Below the pieces are notes generated by a model that worked only from the letters and a program-made list of their open reading frames with translations, was not told the DNA's origin and made no database searches. This document shows positions 51,111-59,871 of a stretch of 64,000 nt of DNA, in pieces. A program made the position numbers and the translations under genes. Every line of letters starts with the position of its first letter. Within the stretch, counting starts at the first letter, position 1. Source of the stretch: an uncultured Oscillospiraceae bacterium (lineage in GTDB: Bacteria > Bacillota > Clostridia > Oscillospirales > Acutalibacteraceae). Location of the stretch: contig CASEMN010000013.1 of the NCBI GenBank assembly GCA_949289045.1, positions 1 through 64,000 of the forward strand, read 5' to 3'.

Positions 51111-52758
51111 TATATCGGATATTTTTGCCGAGATAGAGGCTTTACTGATAGGCTCCCTTCACAGAAATCTTAAATCTCATGAGGAATGGGAGAAAGAAGA
51201 GGGCTTTAAATGGCCAGCGTGGCAGTCCCTGAAGCTTGCCAATATAGAAAATTTCAGGCGGGAAAACAGAGAGCTTATGAATAGATACAAGAAGGTCATA
51301 GGCTCTGAGACAGAAAAATTGCTCAAGGAGCAGTTTGCAGAGGGACATGGTGAAACGCAGGACGGAGTTACAGAGAAATCGTTTTTCGGAATAAACCGAC
51401 GCAGGAACGAGGCGTTGATTTCCGATATTTTAAATTTGGAAGAAAACGCTCAGTCTGCTGCATTGAGAATGATGGACGATGTATACCGTCAAACTGTATA
51501 TAAAGCTCATCTTGCAATGTCATCCGGAGTGGTTACACTTCCACAGGCCATAGATATGGCTACAAAAAGTTTTTTAGAAAAGGGCATTGACTGTATTGTC
51601 TATAAAGACGGAAGCAGGCACAATATAGCAGACTATGTACAAATGGCTCTGAGAACCGCCGCAACACGCTCATATCTTCAGGGCGAAGCGGAAAAGCGTA
51701 TGGAACTGGGAATAGATACGGTAATCGTATCCCAATACGGAGCTTGTTCCGAAACCTGTCTCCCTTGGCAGGGAAAGGTTTATATAGACGATGTGTTTAT
51801 GCCTTTCAGCGGTGAGCGAAGCGGAGATAAAGGCAAAAGCGTCAACGGCAAATGGTACACCCTCCTTTCCGTGGCGGTTAAAGGGGGATTGTTTCATCCT
51901 AATTGCCGTCATACGCTGTCAACCTGGGATGAAGGAACGAGCAGCCTACCAGAACCTCTCGATAAAAATAAAATCCGTGAAAACTCAAAGCTTGAAGCAA
52001 AGCAGCGTGAACTTGAGCGGGAGGTGCGAAAGTGGAAACGTCTTGCCGAGGGAACTCAGGAGGAATGGCAAAGGAAAACATATCAAAAAAAGGTGAGAGA
52101 GGCTCAAAAAAATCTCAGAGAATTTATAGCTGAACATGAAGACGTTCTGAGGCGAGATTATTGGAGAGAAAAAGTTTACACCCTTAAAGAAAAAACGTCT
52201 TTATCCGGTGAAATCAGGACGGAAGAAAAAACAGCTAAAGGGGACGTTTCACAATCACTTGAGAATAAATCACCTCAGTTAAAAGAAAAGAACGCAGATG
52301 TACAGCACAATCCTGTTGATGAAATGACAGATGAGGACATATATGCGCTTAATACATACAAATCAGCTGAAAGCTATAAAATTAATGATTTGCTGCGAAG
52401 AGATGAGTCTCTCAGCCAGCAAGAGGAAGAGATCGTCAGCAATATAGAAAGAGCAATTGCTAAGCTTCCCATATATAAAGGTGAAGTATATCGTTCTCTT
52501 GAGAGTGATATGATGACTGATTTAGAAAGATTCAATCAGGAACATATTCCAGGACGTATAGTTACATATCAAGCCTTTACATCTACCAGTACAATAGTGT
52601 ATGATGAATCTATGGATATTCAGCTGATAATTGAGAGTAAAACAGGCCGTGATATGCGAAAATATAACCCGATGGAACAGGAAATACTGTTCCCGAGAGG
52701 CTCACGGTTTTTAATTACAAAAAGAGAGGGAAACAAGATATGGATGAAAGAAATCTGA
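51100..52758 (+). CDS. MuF minor head protein with C-terminal ADP-ribosyltransferase domain
   Basis: 552 residues. A MuF/SPP1 gp7-like domain (about 80-280; YGACSETCLPWQGKVY, FHPNCRHTLSTW) is followed by a charged helical linker (about 290-410) and an ADP-ribosyltransferase of the R-S-E class. Arg465 lies in VYRSL, FTSTS is at 493-497, and the E-x-E pair is Glu526/Glu528 in MEQEILFP. MuF-linked toxin domains of temperate phages are a described family and may be delivered with DNA. The ATG at 51100 is preferred to a TTG just before it. A small overlapping gene follows. Confidence 0.85.
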   Translation: MWSDISDIFAEIEALLIGSLHRNLKSHEEWEKEEGFKWPAWQSLKLANIENFRRENRELMNRYKKVIGSETEKLLKEQFAEGHGETQDGVTEKSFFGINRRRNEALISDILNLEENAQSAALRMMDDVYRQTVYKAHLAMSSGVVTLPQAIDMATKSFLEKGIDCIVYKDGSRHNIADYVQMALRTAATRSYLQGEAEKRMELGIDTVIVSQYGACSETCLPWQGKVYIDDVFMPFSGERSGDKGKSVNGKWYTLLSVAVKGGLFHPNCRHTLSTWDEGTSSLPEPLDKNKIRENSKLEAKQRELEREVRKWKRLAEGTQEEWQRKTYQKKVREAQKNLREFIAEHEDVLRRDYWREKVYTLKEKTSLSGEIRTEEKTAKGDVSQSLENKSPQLKEKNADVQHNPVDEMTDEDIYALNTYKSAESYKINDLLRRDESLSQQEEEIVSNIERAIAKLPIYKGEVYRSLESDMMTDLERFNQEHIPGRIVTYQAFTSTSTIVYDESMDIQLIIESKTGRDMRKYNPMEQEILFPRGSRFLITKREGNKIWMKEI

Positions 52759-53024
52759 CATTTGAGGAGTTTAAACATTTATCCCAGCAGGAGCAGCAAG
52801 AACGTTACAAAGACCTCTCCGAGCACGACAGATTCAGAGCACGTATATCGCAGCCCTCGGCACTGGGACATATTATGTGTAATGATTGTATTCACTACCA
52901 TAAAGACGCTACCTGTGACGCTTTCCCCAACGGAATACCAAAAGAAATTTTTGACAGAGGCGAACACGATACTCCTTTTCCCGGAGATAACGGTATTCGC
53001 TTTAAGCCGGGGCTCAAGTGGTAA
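52740..53024 (+). CDS. Small Cys/His-containing protein coupled to the MuF-ART gene
   Basis: 94 residues. The C-terminal half has CNDCIHYHKDATCDAFPNGIPKEI and GDNGIRFKPG, a pattern of four Cys/His that may bind metal and that I associate with small proteins next to phage minor head genes. It starts inside the last codons of the ART domain (19-base overlap) and is followed by a terminator. It could be a head accessory protein or an immunity partner; neither is shown. Confidence 0.65.
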   Translation: MDERNLTFEEFKHLSQQEQQERYKDLSEHDRFRARISQPSALGHIMCNDCIHYHKDATCDAFPNGIPKEIFDRGEHDTPFPGDNGIRFKPGLKW

Positions 53025-53054
53025 AACAAAATAAATAAGTAAAAGCTTCAGAAG

Positions 53055-53084
53055 CAAGCAGTCCGAAAAGGGCTGCTTTTTTCA
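53055..53084 (+). terminator. Internal terminator before the scaffold gene
   Basis: AAGCAGTCC-GAAAA-GGGCTGCTT followed by TTTT. It divides the packaging/MuF block from the scaffold-capsid block. Confidence 0.8.
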
Positions 53085-53112
53085 TACATAATTTTACAAA
53101 GGAGGAAAAAAT

Positions 53113-53655
53113 TTGGAAGACGAAAAGAAAAAGAATGTGCCAGGCAAAGAGACTGAAGAGCAGAAAAATGAGCAGACACAGACCTCTGCTGAGGAAACTT
53201 CCGGCACACAGTCTGAAACTTCTGAGAAAGCGGCGGAAAAACAGGGCACAGAATCTGCCGAAGAGAAAGCCGAAGAAAAAGAGGATGATATGAGTGGCGA
53301 GCAAAAGGAAGAATCTTCCCCGGCTCAGGCAGAATCCGACAATCCCGAAAAAAACGACTTTTCTCAGGAGCTGCTTCTCGCAAAGGCTGAACTTTACGCA
53401 ATTAAAAGCGGTATGGACGTTTCCTTTGCCGAAGATGCTGTAGTTCTTGCAGTACACGACATAAGAAAGGAGGGAGGAACACCGGACAGCGACAGCATTG
53501 AAAAGGCTGTTAAAAACGTGCTTAAAAGACATCCTGAATGGAATGCAAAAAAGGAGACAGATAAATCCGCCGGATTTAAAGTAGGTGCTGACGGAACAAA
53601 GAATCAAACTACGGAAGATGACGATGCCATTTCCCGTGCCTTTGGAAACAAATAA
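53113..53655 (+). CDS. Scaffold protein (probable)
   Basis: 180 residues from a TTG start behind AAAGGAGGAAAAAA. The first 80 residues are Glu/Lys/Ser/Thr-rich and disordered; the middle is helical (QELLLAKAELYAIKSGM). The position directly ahead of the major capsid gene and the composition fit capsid scaffolds. No sequence motif proves it. Confidence 0.7.
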   Translation: MEDEKKKNVPGKETEEQKNEQTQTSAEETSGTQSETSEKAAEKQGTESAEEKAEEKEDDMSGEQKEESSPAQAESDNPEKNDFSQELLLAKAELYAIKSGMDVSFAEDAVVLAVHDIRKEGGTPDSDSIEKAVKNVLKRHPEWNAKKETDKSAGFKVGADGTKNQTTEDDDAISRAFGNK

Positions 53656-53675
53656 GAAAGGAATGATATTTTAAA

Positions 53676-54557
53676 ATGCCTAACACAGTAAACTATGCCA
53701 CAAGGTTTGAAAAAGACCTTATGCAGCAGTACAAACGTGAGCTTTGCTCAGCTGAGCTTACAACTCAGAACGTAACTTTTCTCAACGCTAAAACAATAAA
53801 AATTCCCTACATTACTTTAGGCGGATACAAAGACCACAACAGAAACGGCGGCTTTAATCGTCAGAGTGTTTCAAATGAGTATATGACAAAAACTCTTGAA
53901 CATGACCGTGATGTTGAATTCTTTGTTGACGCCATGGATGTGGATGAGACAAACGAGGCGCTTTCCGCTGCCAATATTACCAACGCCTTTGAAAAAGAAC
54001 AGGCAATTCCCGAAACCGACGCCTATCGTTTCTCAAAGCTTTACAGTGAATTTACTGATGCAGGCGGAGCAGTCGACAACACTGTTTTGTCTCTTGAAAA
54101 CATTTTGACTACCTTTGACAAGTGGATGGAGAATATGGATGATGAGGAAGTTCCCGAGGACGGACGTATGCTCTATGTTACTCCTTCGATTTATACCTTA
54201 ATTAAACAGGCGGATAAAATCACCAGAACACTGGATGCATCTGTACAGCAGAGCATAGACCGCCGTGTTCGTTCATTGGATGACGTAACTCTTAAAAAGG
54301 TTCCCAAGGGAAGAATGAAGACAAGCTATGACTTTACCGACGGATTCAAGGCTGCCGGAGATGCAAAACAGATAAACATGATTCTTGTCCATCCTTCTTC
54401 TGTTCTTGCATGTGACAAGCATTCATATATAAGTCTTTGGGCTCCCGGAACTCATACAAGTGGCGACGGATACCTGTATCAGAACCGCAAATATGGCGAC
54501 CTGTTTGTTATCGACACCCGTAAGTCAGGTATCATGATGAACGTGGACGCTGAATAA
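53676..54557 (+). CDS. Major capsid protein
   Basis: 293 residues, probably the HK97 fold. It shows the N-arm, extended E-loop (TLGGYKDHNRNGGF), spine helix and an ISLWAPGTHTSGDGYLYQNRKYGDLFVID-type P-domain end. Called from position after scaffold and from similarity to clostridial phage capsids. AAGAAAGGAATG precedes the ATG. Confidence 0.85.
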   Translation: MPNTVNYATRFEKDLMQQYKRELCSAELTTQNVTFLNAKTIKIPYITLGGYKDHNRNGGFNRQSVSNEYMTKTLEHDRDVEFFVDAMDVDETNEALSAANITNAFEKEQAIPETDAYRFSKLYSEFTDAGGAVDNTVLSLENILTTFDKWMENMDDEEVPEDGRMLYVTPSIYTLIKQADKITRTLDASVQQSIDRRVRSLDDVTLKKVPKGRMKTSYDFTDGFKAAGDAKQINMILVHPSSVLACDKHSYISLWAPGTHTSGDGYLYQNRKYGDLFVIDTRKSGIMMNVDAE

Positions 54558-54570
54558 AGGAGGGAACCTA

Positions 54571-54819
54571 ATGTACGCCAAAAAACAGAACAAACGCTAC
54601 ACAATCACGGAAGCCGAAACGAAAGGATATCAGGCAAGAGGATATGATATTTACAGCGACGACGGAAAGCTGATTGAGACGGGAGCGGGAAAAACTGTTT
54701 CCTATGCAAAATATCAGCAGGCTCTTAATAAGATAAAGGAGCTGGAGGAAAAACTTAAACATTTAGAGAACTCAAAAGCAGATGCATCCAAAGCTAATAA
54801 AAACGGAGCAGACAAATAA
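54571..54819 (+). CDS. Small coiled-coil head protein
   Basis: 82 residues. A short N-terminal domain (YTITEAETKGYQARGYDIYSDDG) and a coiled-coil tail (LNKIKELEEKLKHLENSK). GGAGGG precedes the ATG. It lies between capsid and connector genes; perhaps a head decoration or assembly factor. Confidence 0.6.
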   Translation: MYAKKQNKRYTITEAETKGYQARGYDIYSDDGKLIETGAGKTVSYAKYQQALNKIKELEEKLKHLENSKADASKANKNGADK

Positions 54820-55190
54820 TGGGACGGTATATTAAAGGTGAAGATTATCGCGCTTTTCCATCCGAAATAGAAAATGCGGACATAGAGCAGGCAGAGGATG
54901 ACATCGACGCCGTCACCTTCAATCGTTTGCGCAGCTGCTTCGATGAACTTCCGAAAGGCACAGTGGAGGCAGTTAAAAGAGCGATAAAATTGCAGGCTGA
55001 GTTCATCCATCAGTATGCAGGTCTTTTTGACAGCCCTTTAGCGTCCTATGGAATAAATGGAGTATCTATGAGTTTTAAAGAGGACGGTGTTATAAATCAG
55101 TCAGGCACAGTTGTTTGTAAAGAAGCCTATGCCATTTTAAAAAACTTCGGTTTTACTTACCGGGGGATGGATTGGAGACCTCCGACATGA
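54819..55190 (+). CDS. Head-tail connector (adaptor)
   Basis: 123 residues, helical, with a conserved-looking DAVTFNRLR and Phe/Tyr-rich end. The position after the capsid and the size match gp15/gp6-type adaptor proteins. Starts on the base that ends the previous gene and overlaps the next as ATGA. Confidence 0.7.
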   Translation: MGRYIKGEDYRAFPSEIENADIEQAEDDIDAVTFNRLRSCFDELPKGTVEAVKRAIKLQAEFIHQYAGLFDSPLASYGINGVSMSFKEDGVINQSGTVVCKEAYAILKNFGFTYRGMDWRPPT

Positions 55191-55534
55191 GCAGATATCC
55201 TGAACTTGTTCCTGAATGCGTTTGTCATACCGATGTTGTTGTAAACATCCATTGTGGACTAAACATTGACGGAAGCTCAAAGACTGTCGCCTCTTTTGAA
55301 ACAAAATGCAACTACTCTGAAAAATCTCACTGGGTTACACAGCCTGACAGGCAGCTTGTAAGGCTGTCGTCCGTCGCTCTTTTCGGAGGAGACATAGCTC
55401 CCGGTATGGACCTTCAGGGAGAATTGGTTGTAAAAAATGCCGGTGGTTCCGACACTATCCGCCGTATCTACAGTGCCGAAAGAGCAAGAAACCCTGACGG
55501 CACTGTTAATTTTACCAAGCTGGAGCTGATTTAA
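55187..55534 (+). CDS. Head closure / stopper protein (probable)
   Basis: 115 residues from the ATG at 55187, in ATGA overlap with the adaptor gene; a longer TTG reading is less likely. Beta-rich with several cysteines. Placed where head-closure proteins occur. Confidence 0.65.
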   Translation: MSRYPELVPECVCHTDVVVNIHCGLNIDGSSKTVASFETKCNYSEKSHWVTQPDRQLVRLSSVALFGGDIAPGMDLQGELVVKNAGGSDTIRRIYSAERARNPDGTVNFTKLELI

Positions 55535-55917
55535 TGAAAATCGCAGTTAAGGTAAGAATCAATTCACGTGTGGTGAAGAGTATGGAGAATGCAGCATTTA
55601 AAGCCGCCCAAACGGCAATTGAGGACACTCTGACTGAAATCAGAAATGCCCAAGTTATGCCTTTTGATACGGGAGATATGCAAAACAAGCAGACCTTTAC
55701 AGATGTAAGGAAAAATGGCGATTACATAGACGCCATGATTATTGTTGATGCACCTCAGGCGAGACGGCTTTATTATCATCCGGAATACAACTTTCAAACC
55801 GTAAACAACCCCAACGCAAGAGCGGGATGGTTTGAAATGTGGGGCGAGGGCGGAAAGTATGAGGATTTTTTCAGGAACGCATATGATAAAAATTTCAGAA
55901 AGGAACTGGGAAAATGA
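55534..55917 (+). CDS. Minor capsid / tail completion protein (gp10-like)
   Basis: 127 residues. KAAQTAIEDTLTEIRNAQVMPFDTGDMQNKQTF with the turn PFDTG, and YYHPEYNFQ...NARAGWFEMW, are typical of phage minor capsid 2 / neck proteins. It shares one base with the preceding gene and overlaps the next as ATGA. Confidence 0.78.
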   Translation: MKIAVKVRINSRVVKSMENAAFKAAQTAIEDTLTEIRNAQVMPFDTGDMQNKQTFTDVRKNGDYIDAMIIVDAPQARRLYYHPEYNFQTVNNPNARAGWFEMWGEGGKYEDFFRNAYDKNFRKELGK

Positions 55918-56294
55918 CCCTTGAAGAAGCAGCGGCAGCAGTTAAAAATCTGCTTTCTGAGGATACATATGTTACGGCAGGTCATATAGATTCAAGCCTT
56001 ACAGAAACCATAGGGGTGTACAGCGATAAACGTGCTCCTTCTGTGCGTCAGATAGCCGTAGGCGGAGAAGAAGCAACCCTTATCCGCTGCTATTACTTTA
56101 CCGTTCTTATACATTGGACAAACAGCCCCGTAAAGGCAGAGGAAAAAGCAAAGGAAATGTTTAAAAAGCTGTGCGAAGCGAACTTTCCTCATGTGAGCTA
56201 TGCGGATATATCTGAGCCTGTTTTTGCAGGCAAGGACGAAAGAGGAATATTTGAATACGTAATAAACTTTAAGCTTTACGAAAGAAAGGAGTGA
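55914..56294 (+). CDS. Tail terminator protein
   Basis: 126 residues. An alternating alpha/beta pattern and the ending EYVINFKLYERKE match tail terminator (minor capsid 3) proteins, which cap the tail tube. Coupled to both neighbours. Confidence 0.7.
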   Translation: MTLEEAAAAVKNLLSEDTYVTAGHIDSSLTETIGVYSDKRAPSVRQIAVGGEEATLIRCYYFTVLIHWTNSPVKAEEKAKEMFKKLCEANFPHVSYADISEPVFAGKDERGIFEYVINFKLYERKE

Positions 56295-56299
56295 AAGCT

Positions 56300-56743
56300 A
56301 TGGCAGTAACAGGAGTGTTTCCGGTTTTCAACAACAAGTTCAAGATAAGCTCCACAGGTCGTGGCGAAGGCGAAGAGTCAATGGTAATAGTTAAGGAAAT
56401 GGAAACCTTTTCCGTTTCTATGGATGGAAATGTTGAAGAGTGGACTCCCTTGGACGAAGAGGGATGGATTCGCCGCCTTATGACCGGTAAGGGTTTCACC
56501 ATTTCTCTGTCAGGTAAAAGATATGTAGGCGATCCCGGTAACGACTATGTGGCCGGTCTTGCATGGAAAACGGGCAGAGACTGTGACAGTAAAGCAGAAT
56601 GGGAATTCCCAAGCGGTGCAAAGCTTAACTTTGACTGTGTTGTAAATGTTACATCACCCGGAGGCGGTGACAGTACCAATGTAGATACATTGGAATTTGA
56701 CCTTATGAGCGACGGAAAGCCCGAATATACAGAAGCGGTTTAA
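56300..56743 (+). CDS. Major tail (tube) protein
   Basis: 147 residues from the ATG at 56300, 8 bases after AGGAG; a GTG nine bases upstream overlaps that site. VFPVFNNKFKI, EMETFSVSMDGNVEEWTPLDEEGW and RRLMTGKGFTISLSGKR are typical of siphophage tube proteins. Followed by a terminator, in keeping with high expression. Confidence 0.85.
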   Translation: MAVTGVFPVFNNKFKISSTGRGEGEESMVIVKEMETFSVSMDGNVEEWTPLDEEGWIRRLMTGKGFTISLSGKRYVGDPGNDYVAGLAWKTGRDCDSKAEWEFPSGAKLNFDCVVNVTSPGGGDSTNVDTLEFDLMSDGKPEYTEAV

Positions 56744-56748
56744 CAGCA

Positions 56749-56778
56749 AACCTCCCTGAAGGAAACAGGGAGGTTTTA
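56749..56778 (+). terminator. Terminator after the tail tube gene
   Basis: AACCTCCCT/AGGGAGGTT followed by TTATT. Confidence 0.8.
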
Positions 56779-56803
56779 TTCTTATCAAAGGAGATGTTTT
56801 AAT

Positions 56804-57118
56804 ATGGCAGTTTATACATTGTCGGAAGAGCTTATTAATTCAAAACCCGAAATCCGAATAGGTGACAAGATCTACAAAGTAGATGACCGTAAAAAGACGG
56901 TTGATAAAATTTCAAAAATCAGTAAAAAGTCCCCTGAGGACGCTGACGGAGAAATGATAAAACTCGCCCTGGGAGAAAAAGCCGCAAAGGAAATAGAGGA
57001 AATGGATTTGCCGTTTCCTGCCTACACACAGTTGCTTACTCTCATAGGGGCGGCAGTTTCAGGTGAGAAGCCTGAAGAGATTGAGGCTCGATTTCAGGAA
57101 GCCAAAGCAGCAAATTGA
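56804..57118 (+). CDS. Tail assembly chaperone, first frame
   Basis: 104 residues. DKIYKVDDRKKTVDKISKI and a helical C-terminal half match small chaperones located between tube and tape measure. Its end overlaps a second frame (+1) that carries the second chaperone segment, as in SPP1-like phages. Confidence 0.75.
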   Translation: MAVYTLSEELINSKPEIRIGDKIYKVDDRKKTVDKISKISKKSPEDADGEMIKLALGEKAAKEIEEMDLPFPAYTQLLTLIGAAVSGEKPEEIEARFQEAKAAN

Positions 57119-57470
57119 GTTTTGGTATGACATGGAAAAGGATGCTGTACTCATTGAGCAAAGCATTGCCAAGCAGTACGGCATCATACCCTCAGAACAG
57201 GAAGAACTTAAATATTCCGACTGGGCAAAGCTGGTTTCAGGCCTTATGGAGGATACACCTTTAGGCAGGATTGTTTCAATACGAAGCGAAACAGACAGAG
57301 AAGCAATAAAGAAATTCACCTCTGAACAGAAAAAGGTATATAACGACTGGCAGCGTTTCCGCAGCCGGAAAATAATGGGGGACCCCGAATTTTTCAGAAG
57401 TTATGAAGAACAGATGAAGGCGCTGGAACGTTCCTTTGCAGCGGCGTTCGGTAAGAAGGGAGGCGGTTAA
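57063..57470 (+). CDS. Tail assembly chaperone, second frame (Gp15-like)
   Basis: The recognisable part begins near KQQIEFWYDMEKDAVLIEQ and runs through YGI, LKYSDWAKLVSGL and GRIVSIR, resembling the C-terminal part of phage Gp15-type proteins. Either a +1 frameshift near 57090-57116 joins it to the first chaperone, or translation restarts at ATG 57132. The ORF start at 57063 has no ribosome site and is only the open-frame limit. Confidence 0.7.
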   Translation: MRSLKRLRLDFRKPKQQIEFWYDMEKDAVLIEQSIAKQYGIIPSEQEELKYSDWAKLVSGLMEDTPLGRIVSIRSETDREAIKKFTSEQKKVYNDWQRFRSRKIMGDPEFFRSYEEQMKALERSFAAAFGKKGGG

Positions 57471-57471
57471 A

Positions 57472-59859
57472 ATATCGGAGAAGAAAGATGATGGAGCGGT
57501 TTCTTTTGCTGCAACGATTCAGTGTAACGTTAAAAAAGACATAGAAGACATAGCATCACGTACCAGTAAAGCAATTTCGAGCACTTTCGGCAAGGTTGGC
57601 AAGGATATAGAAGATTCTGTTTCCAAGCCTGCTGAAAAAGCCAGGGAAAGCGTTTCAAAAAGCATGGAGAGTATAAACAAGTCCGTGCAGAGCGTGTCAA
57701 AGGGCTCAAAAGGTTTTCTTGATTCCTCAGTGGAAAATGCAAAGCTCAGGGTTTCTGAACTGGAAAGAGAACTCGAAAGCGTCAACGCTAAGCTTGATTC
57801 AATGCGAAACACCAAAATCAAAAGCATAGAGTCCTTATGGGGTGATAACCGAAAAGGAATGCTGCAAGATGCGGAAAGTTCCCTCTCGAAGGATAAGGAT
57901 TATACAAAGCTTGTTGCTCAATCCGAAAAAATAAACAGCAGGCTTTTAGCAGCTGAAGAAAAGCTTAATCTGTCAACTCAAATTGCCACTCAAAAAGCGG
58001 AGCAAAAGAAAAGTCAAGAGCGGCAAAAAGCGGCGGATAAAGCCCATAAGCTCCTTGAACAGGAGCGGGCTGCTGCCGAAAAGGCTGAGGCAAAGCAGGT
58101 TGAGGCGACTGAAAAAGCTGAACAGAAAAAGCAGCAGGCAAGGCAGAAAACGGCAAAGAAAATTGCCAGCAGTCTTTCATCGAGCCTGAAAGGCACAACA
58201 AAAGGAATCAGCAAGCAGGTTGGGGGAGCTGTAAAAGGAATAGGCAAAAAGGTGAGCGGACTTGCAAAAAGCATCAAGTCGGCCTTTAAAAGTGCTGTGT
58301 TTATGGCAGGGCTTTATGCGGCTTTCCGTTCCGTGAAAGATATGATGAGTAACTTTATTGACCAAAATGCCGCTCTTAAAGCTTCATTAAGTCAAATCGG
58401 CAGCAATATACAGGCCGCCTTTATGCCCATGGTGCAGGCGGCTCTGCCAGCTGTTACCGCTCTTACTCAGGGGCTTGCTTATCTTACCGGGAAAATAGCG
58501 GAATTTACCTCATCTTTTTTCGGGACAACTGTAGCAAAATCTACAGCAGCGGTTAAAGCTCTGAAAAACACAAGCAAGGAAGCAAAAAAGGCAGCTTCTC
58601 TTGCCGGAATTGACGAAATAAATAACATCGGTTCAGACAGTTCCGAAGAAAACGAAAATACTTCATCAGGCGGTGTGGGACAAACACCTGCTGAAGCTCA
58701 GGGGCTTGTACAAAAAATTACAGATACGCTGAAACAGGCGGCAGCGGCTATTCCTGCTTTTATAGCCGATGCCTTGACTCGAATTGCACAGTCCGTTCCC
58801 GGATTTGCAAAAGCGGCAGCAGATATAATAAACGCCTTTCTCTCCTCTCTTAATGAACGCTGGGAAGAGATTTCGCAGGCCGGAATTCAGATTATTACAA
58901 GTCTTTTAAACGGTCTTATAAGTATATCGCCGCAGCTTGGCACAACAGCTGCTAATATTGTTACTTTTCTTTTGCAGGCTATTTTTGAGGGCTTGCCGAA
59001 ACTATTTGAGGCAGGAGTTCAGTTCCTCACTAATTTTCTTTCCGGACTTTCCGAGAAAATGCCGGAGCTTATGCCGAAGATGAAAGAGGGAATAGACAGT
59101 ATTCTCAACACCGTTATAGAAAACCTTCCGCAGATTCTCCAATCGGGTATGGAAATACTGCTGTCGCTGATTAACGGCATATCTCAGTGCCTGCCAAATA
59201 TAATACCTGCTATTGTCGAAGTCGTTTTGCAAATAATACAAGTCATTACAGATAATTTGCCACAGATAATTCAGACAGGCGTGGATCTGCTTGTAAACCT
59301 CGTAAAAGGCATATTAGGCAGTCTTGATGTAATTATTGAAGAAGCACCCAAAATTATAGAATCCCTTGTTAAGGGTTTAATGGACGCAATTCCCATTCTT
59401 ATAGACGGAGCAATTGAAATTGCCGCAGCTCTCATAGATGCAATTATGAAAACCGACTGGATTCAGGTAGGTAAGGACATCCTTTCGGCAATCTGGAACG
59501 GCATAAAAAGTGGAGCCAAATCTATATGGCAGTACTTCTTCGGAGACACTCACAGAGGGGGCGGCTCTACCTTTTTTGGCTCATTATATTCTGCTTTTCC
59601 TTCCTTTGCATCGGGCGGCATAGTCAGACAGCCTACCCTTGCAATGGTTGGAGATAATAAGCGTTCTCCTGAAGCTATAACACCTCTTCATGAGCTTTAC
59701 GGACTTGTAAAAAGCGCAGTAGCGGCAGGAAATCAGAACACAGCGTCAGGTCAGCAGCCTTTAAGCTTTGTGCTTCAGATAGACGGCGAAAGAATAATGG
59801 AGTGGGTTTACGGAGAAGCCCCGTTTGGTAGAAAGCGTGGCGCCGTTCTTGTTACATGA
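57472..59859 (+). CDS. Tape measure protein
   Basis: About 795 residues. Long Lys/Glu/Gln coiled coils (to about 270), a hydrophobic stretch (KSAVFMAGLYAAF), then repeated amphipathic helices of the form NLPQIIQTGVDLLVNL, ending in the WQYFFGDTHRGGGST and SFASGGIV segment common near tape measure ends. It sets tail length; 795 residues predicts a rather short tail of roughly 100 nm by the usual relation. No ATG/GTG/TTG fits the strong GGGAGG site; an ATA at 57472 lies 8 bases after it and is taken as start. An open TTG at 57436 lies within the previous gene. Confidence 0.85.
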   Translation: MSEKKDDGAVSFAATIQCNVKKDIEDIASRTSKAISSTFGKVGKDIEDSVSKPAEKARESVSKSMESINKSVQSVSKGSKGFLDSSVENAKLRVSELERELESVNAKLDSMRNTKIKSIESLWGDNRKGMLQDAESSLSKDKDYTKLVAQSEKINSRLLAAEEKLNLSTQIATQKAEQKKSQERQKAADKAHKLLEQERAAAEKAEAKQVEATEKAEQKKQQARQKTAKKIASSLSSSLKGTTKGISKQVGGAVKGIGKKVSGLAKSIKSAFKSAVFMAGLYAAFRSVKDMMSNFIDQNAALKASLSQIGSNIQAAFMPMVQAALPAVTALTQGLAYLTGKIAEFTSSFFGTTVAKSTAAVKALKNTSKEAKKAASLAGIDEINNIGSDSSEENENTSSGGVGQTPAEAQGLVQKITDTLKQAAAAIPAFIADALTRIAQSVPGFAKAAADIINAFLSSLNERWEEISQAGIQIITSLLNGLISISPQLGTTAANIVTFLLQAIFEGLPKLFEAGVQFLTNFLSGLSEKMPELMPKMKEGIDSILNTVIENLPQILQSGMEILLSLINGISQCLPNIIPAIVEVVLQIIQVITDNLPQIIQTGVDLLVNLVKGILGSLDVIIEEAPKIIESLVKGLMDAIPILIDGAIEIAAALIDAIMKTDWIQVGKDILSAIWNGIKSGAKSIWQYFFGDTHRGGGSTFFGSLYSAFPSFASGGIVRQPTLAMVGDNKRSPEAITPLHELYGLVKSAVAAGNQNTASGQQPLSFVLQIDGERIMEWVYGEAPFGRKRGAVLVT

Positions 59860-59871
59860 TAGGAGATTCGT

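Noticed and set aside
53014..53607. 197-codon minus-strand frame opposite the scaffold gene
   Set aside because: Produced by the Glu/Lys-rich codons of the plus-strand gene (Phe/Leu/Ser-rich translation), and it crosses a terminator.
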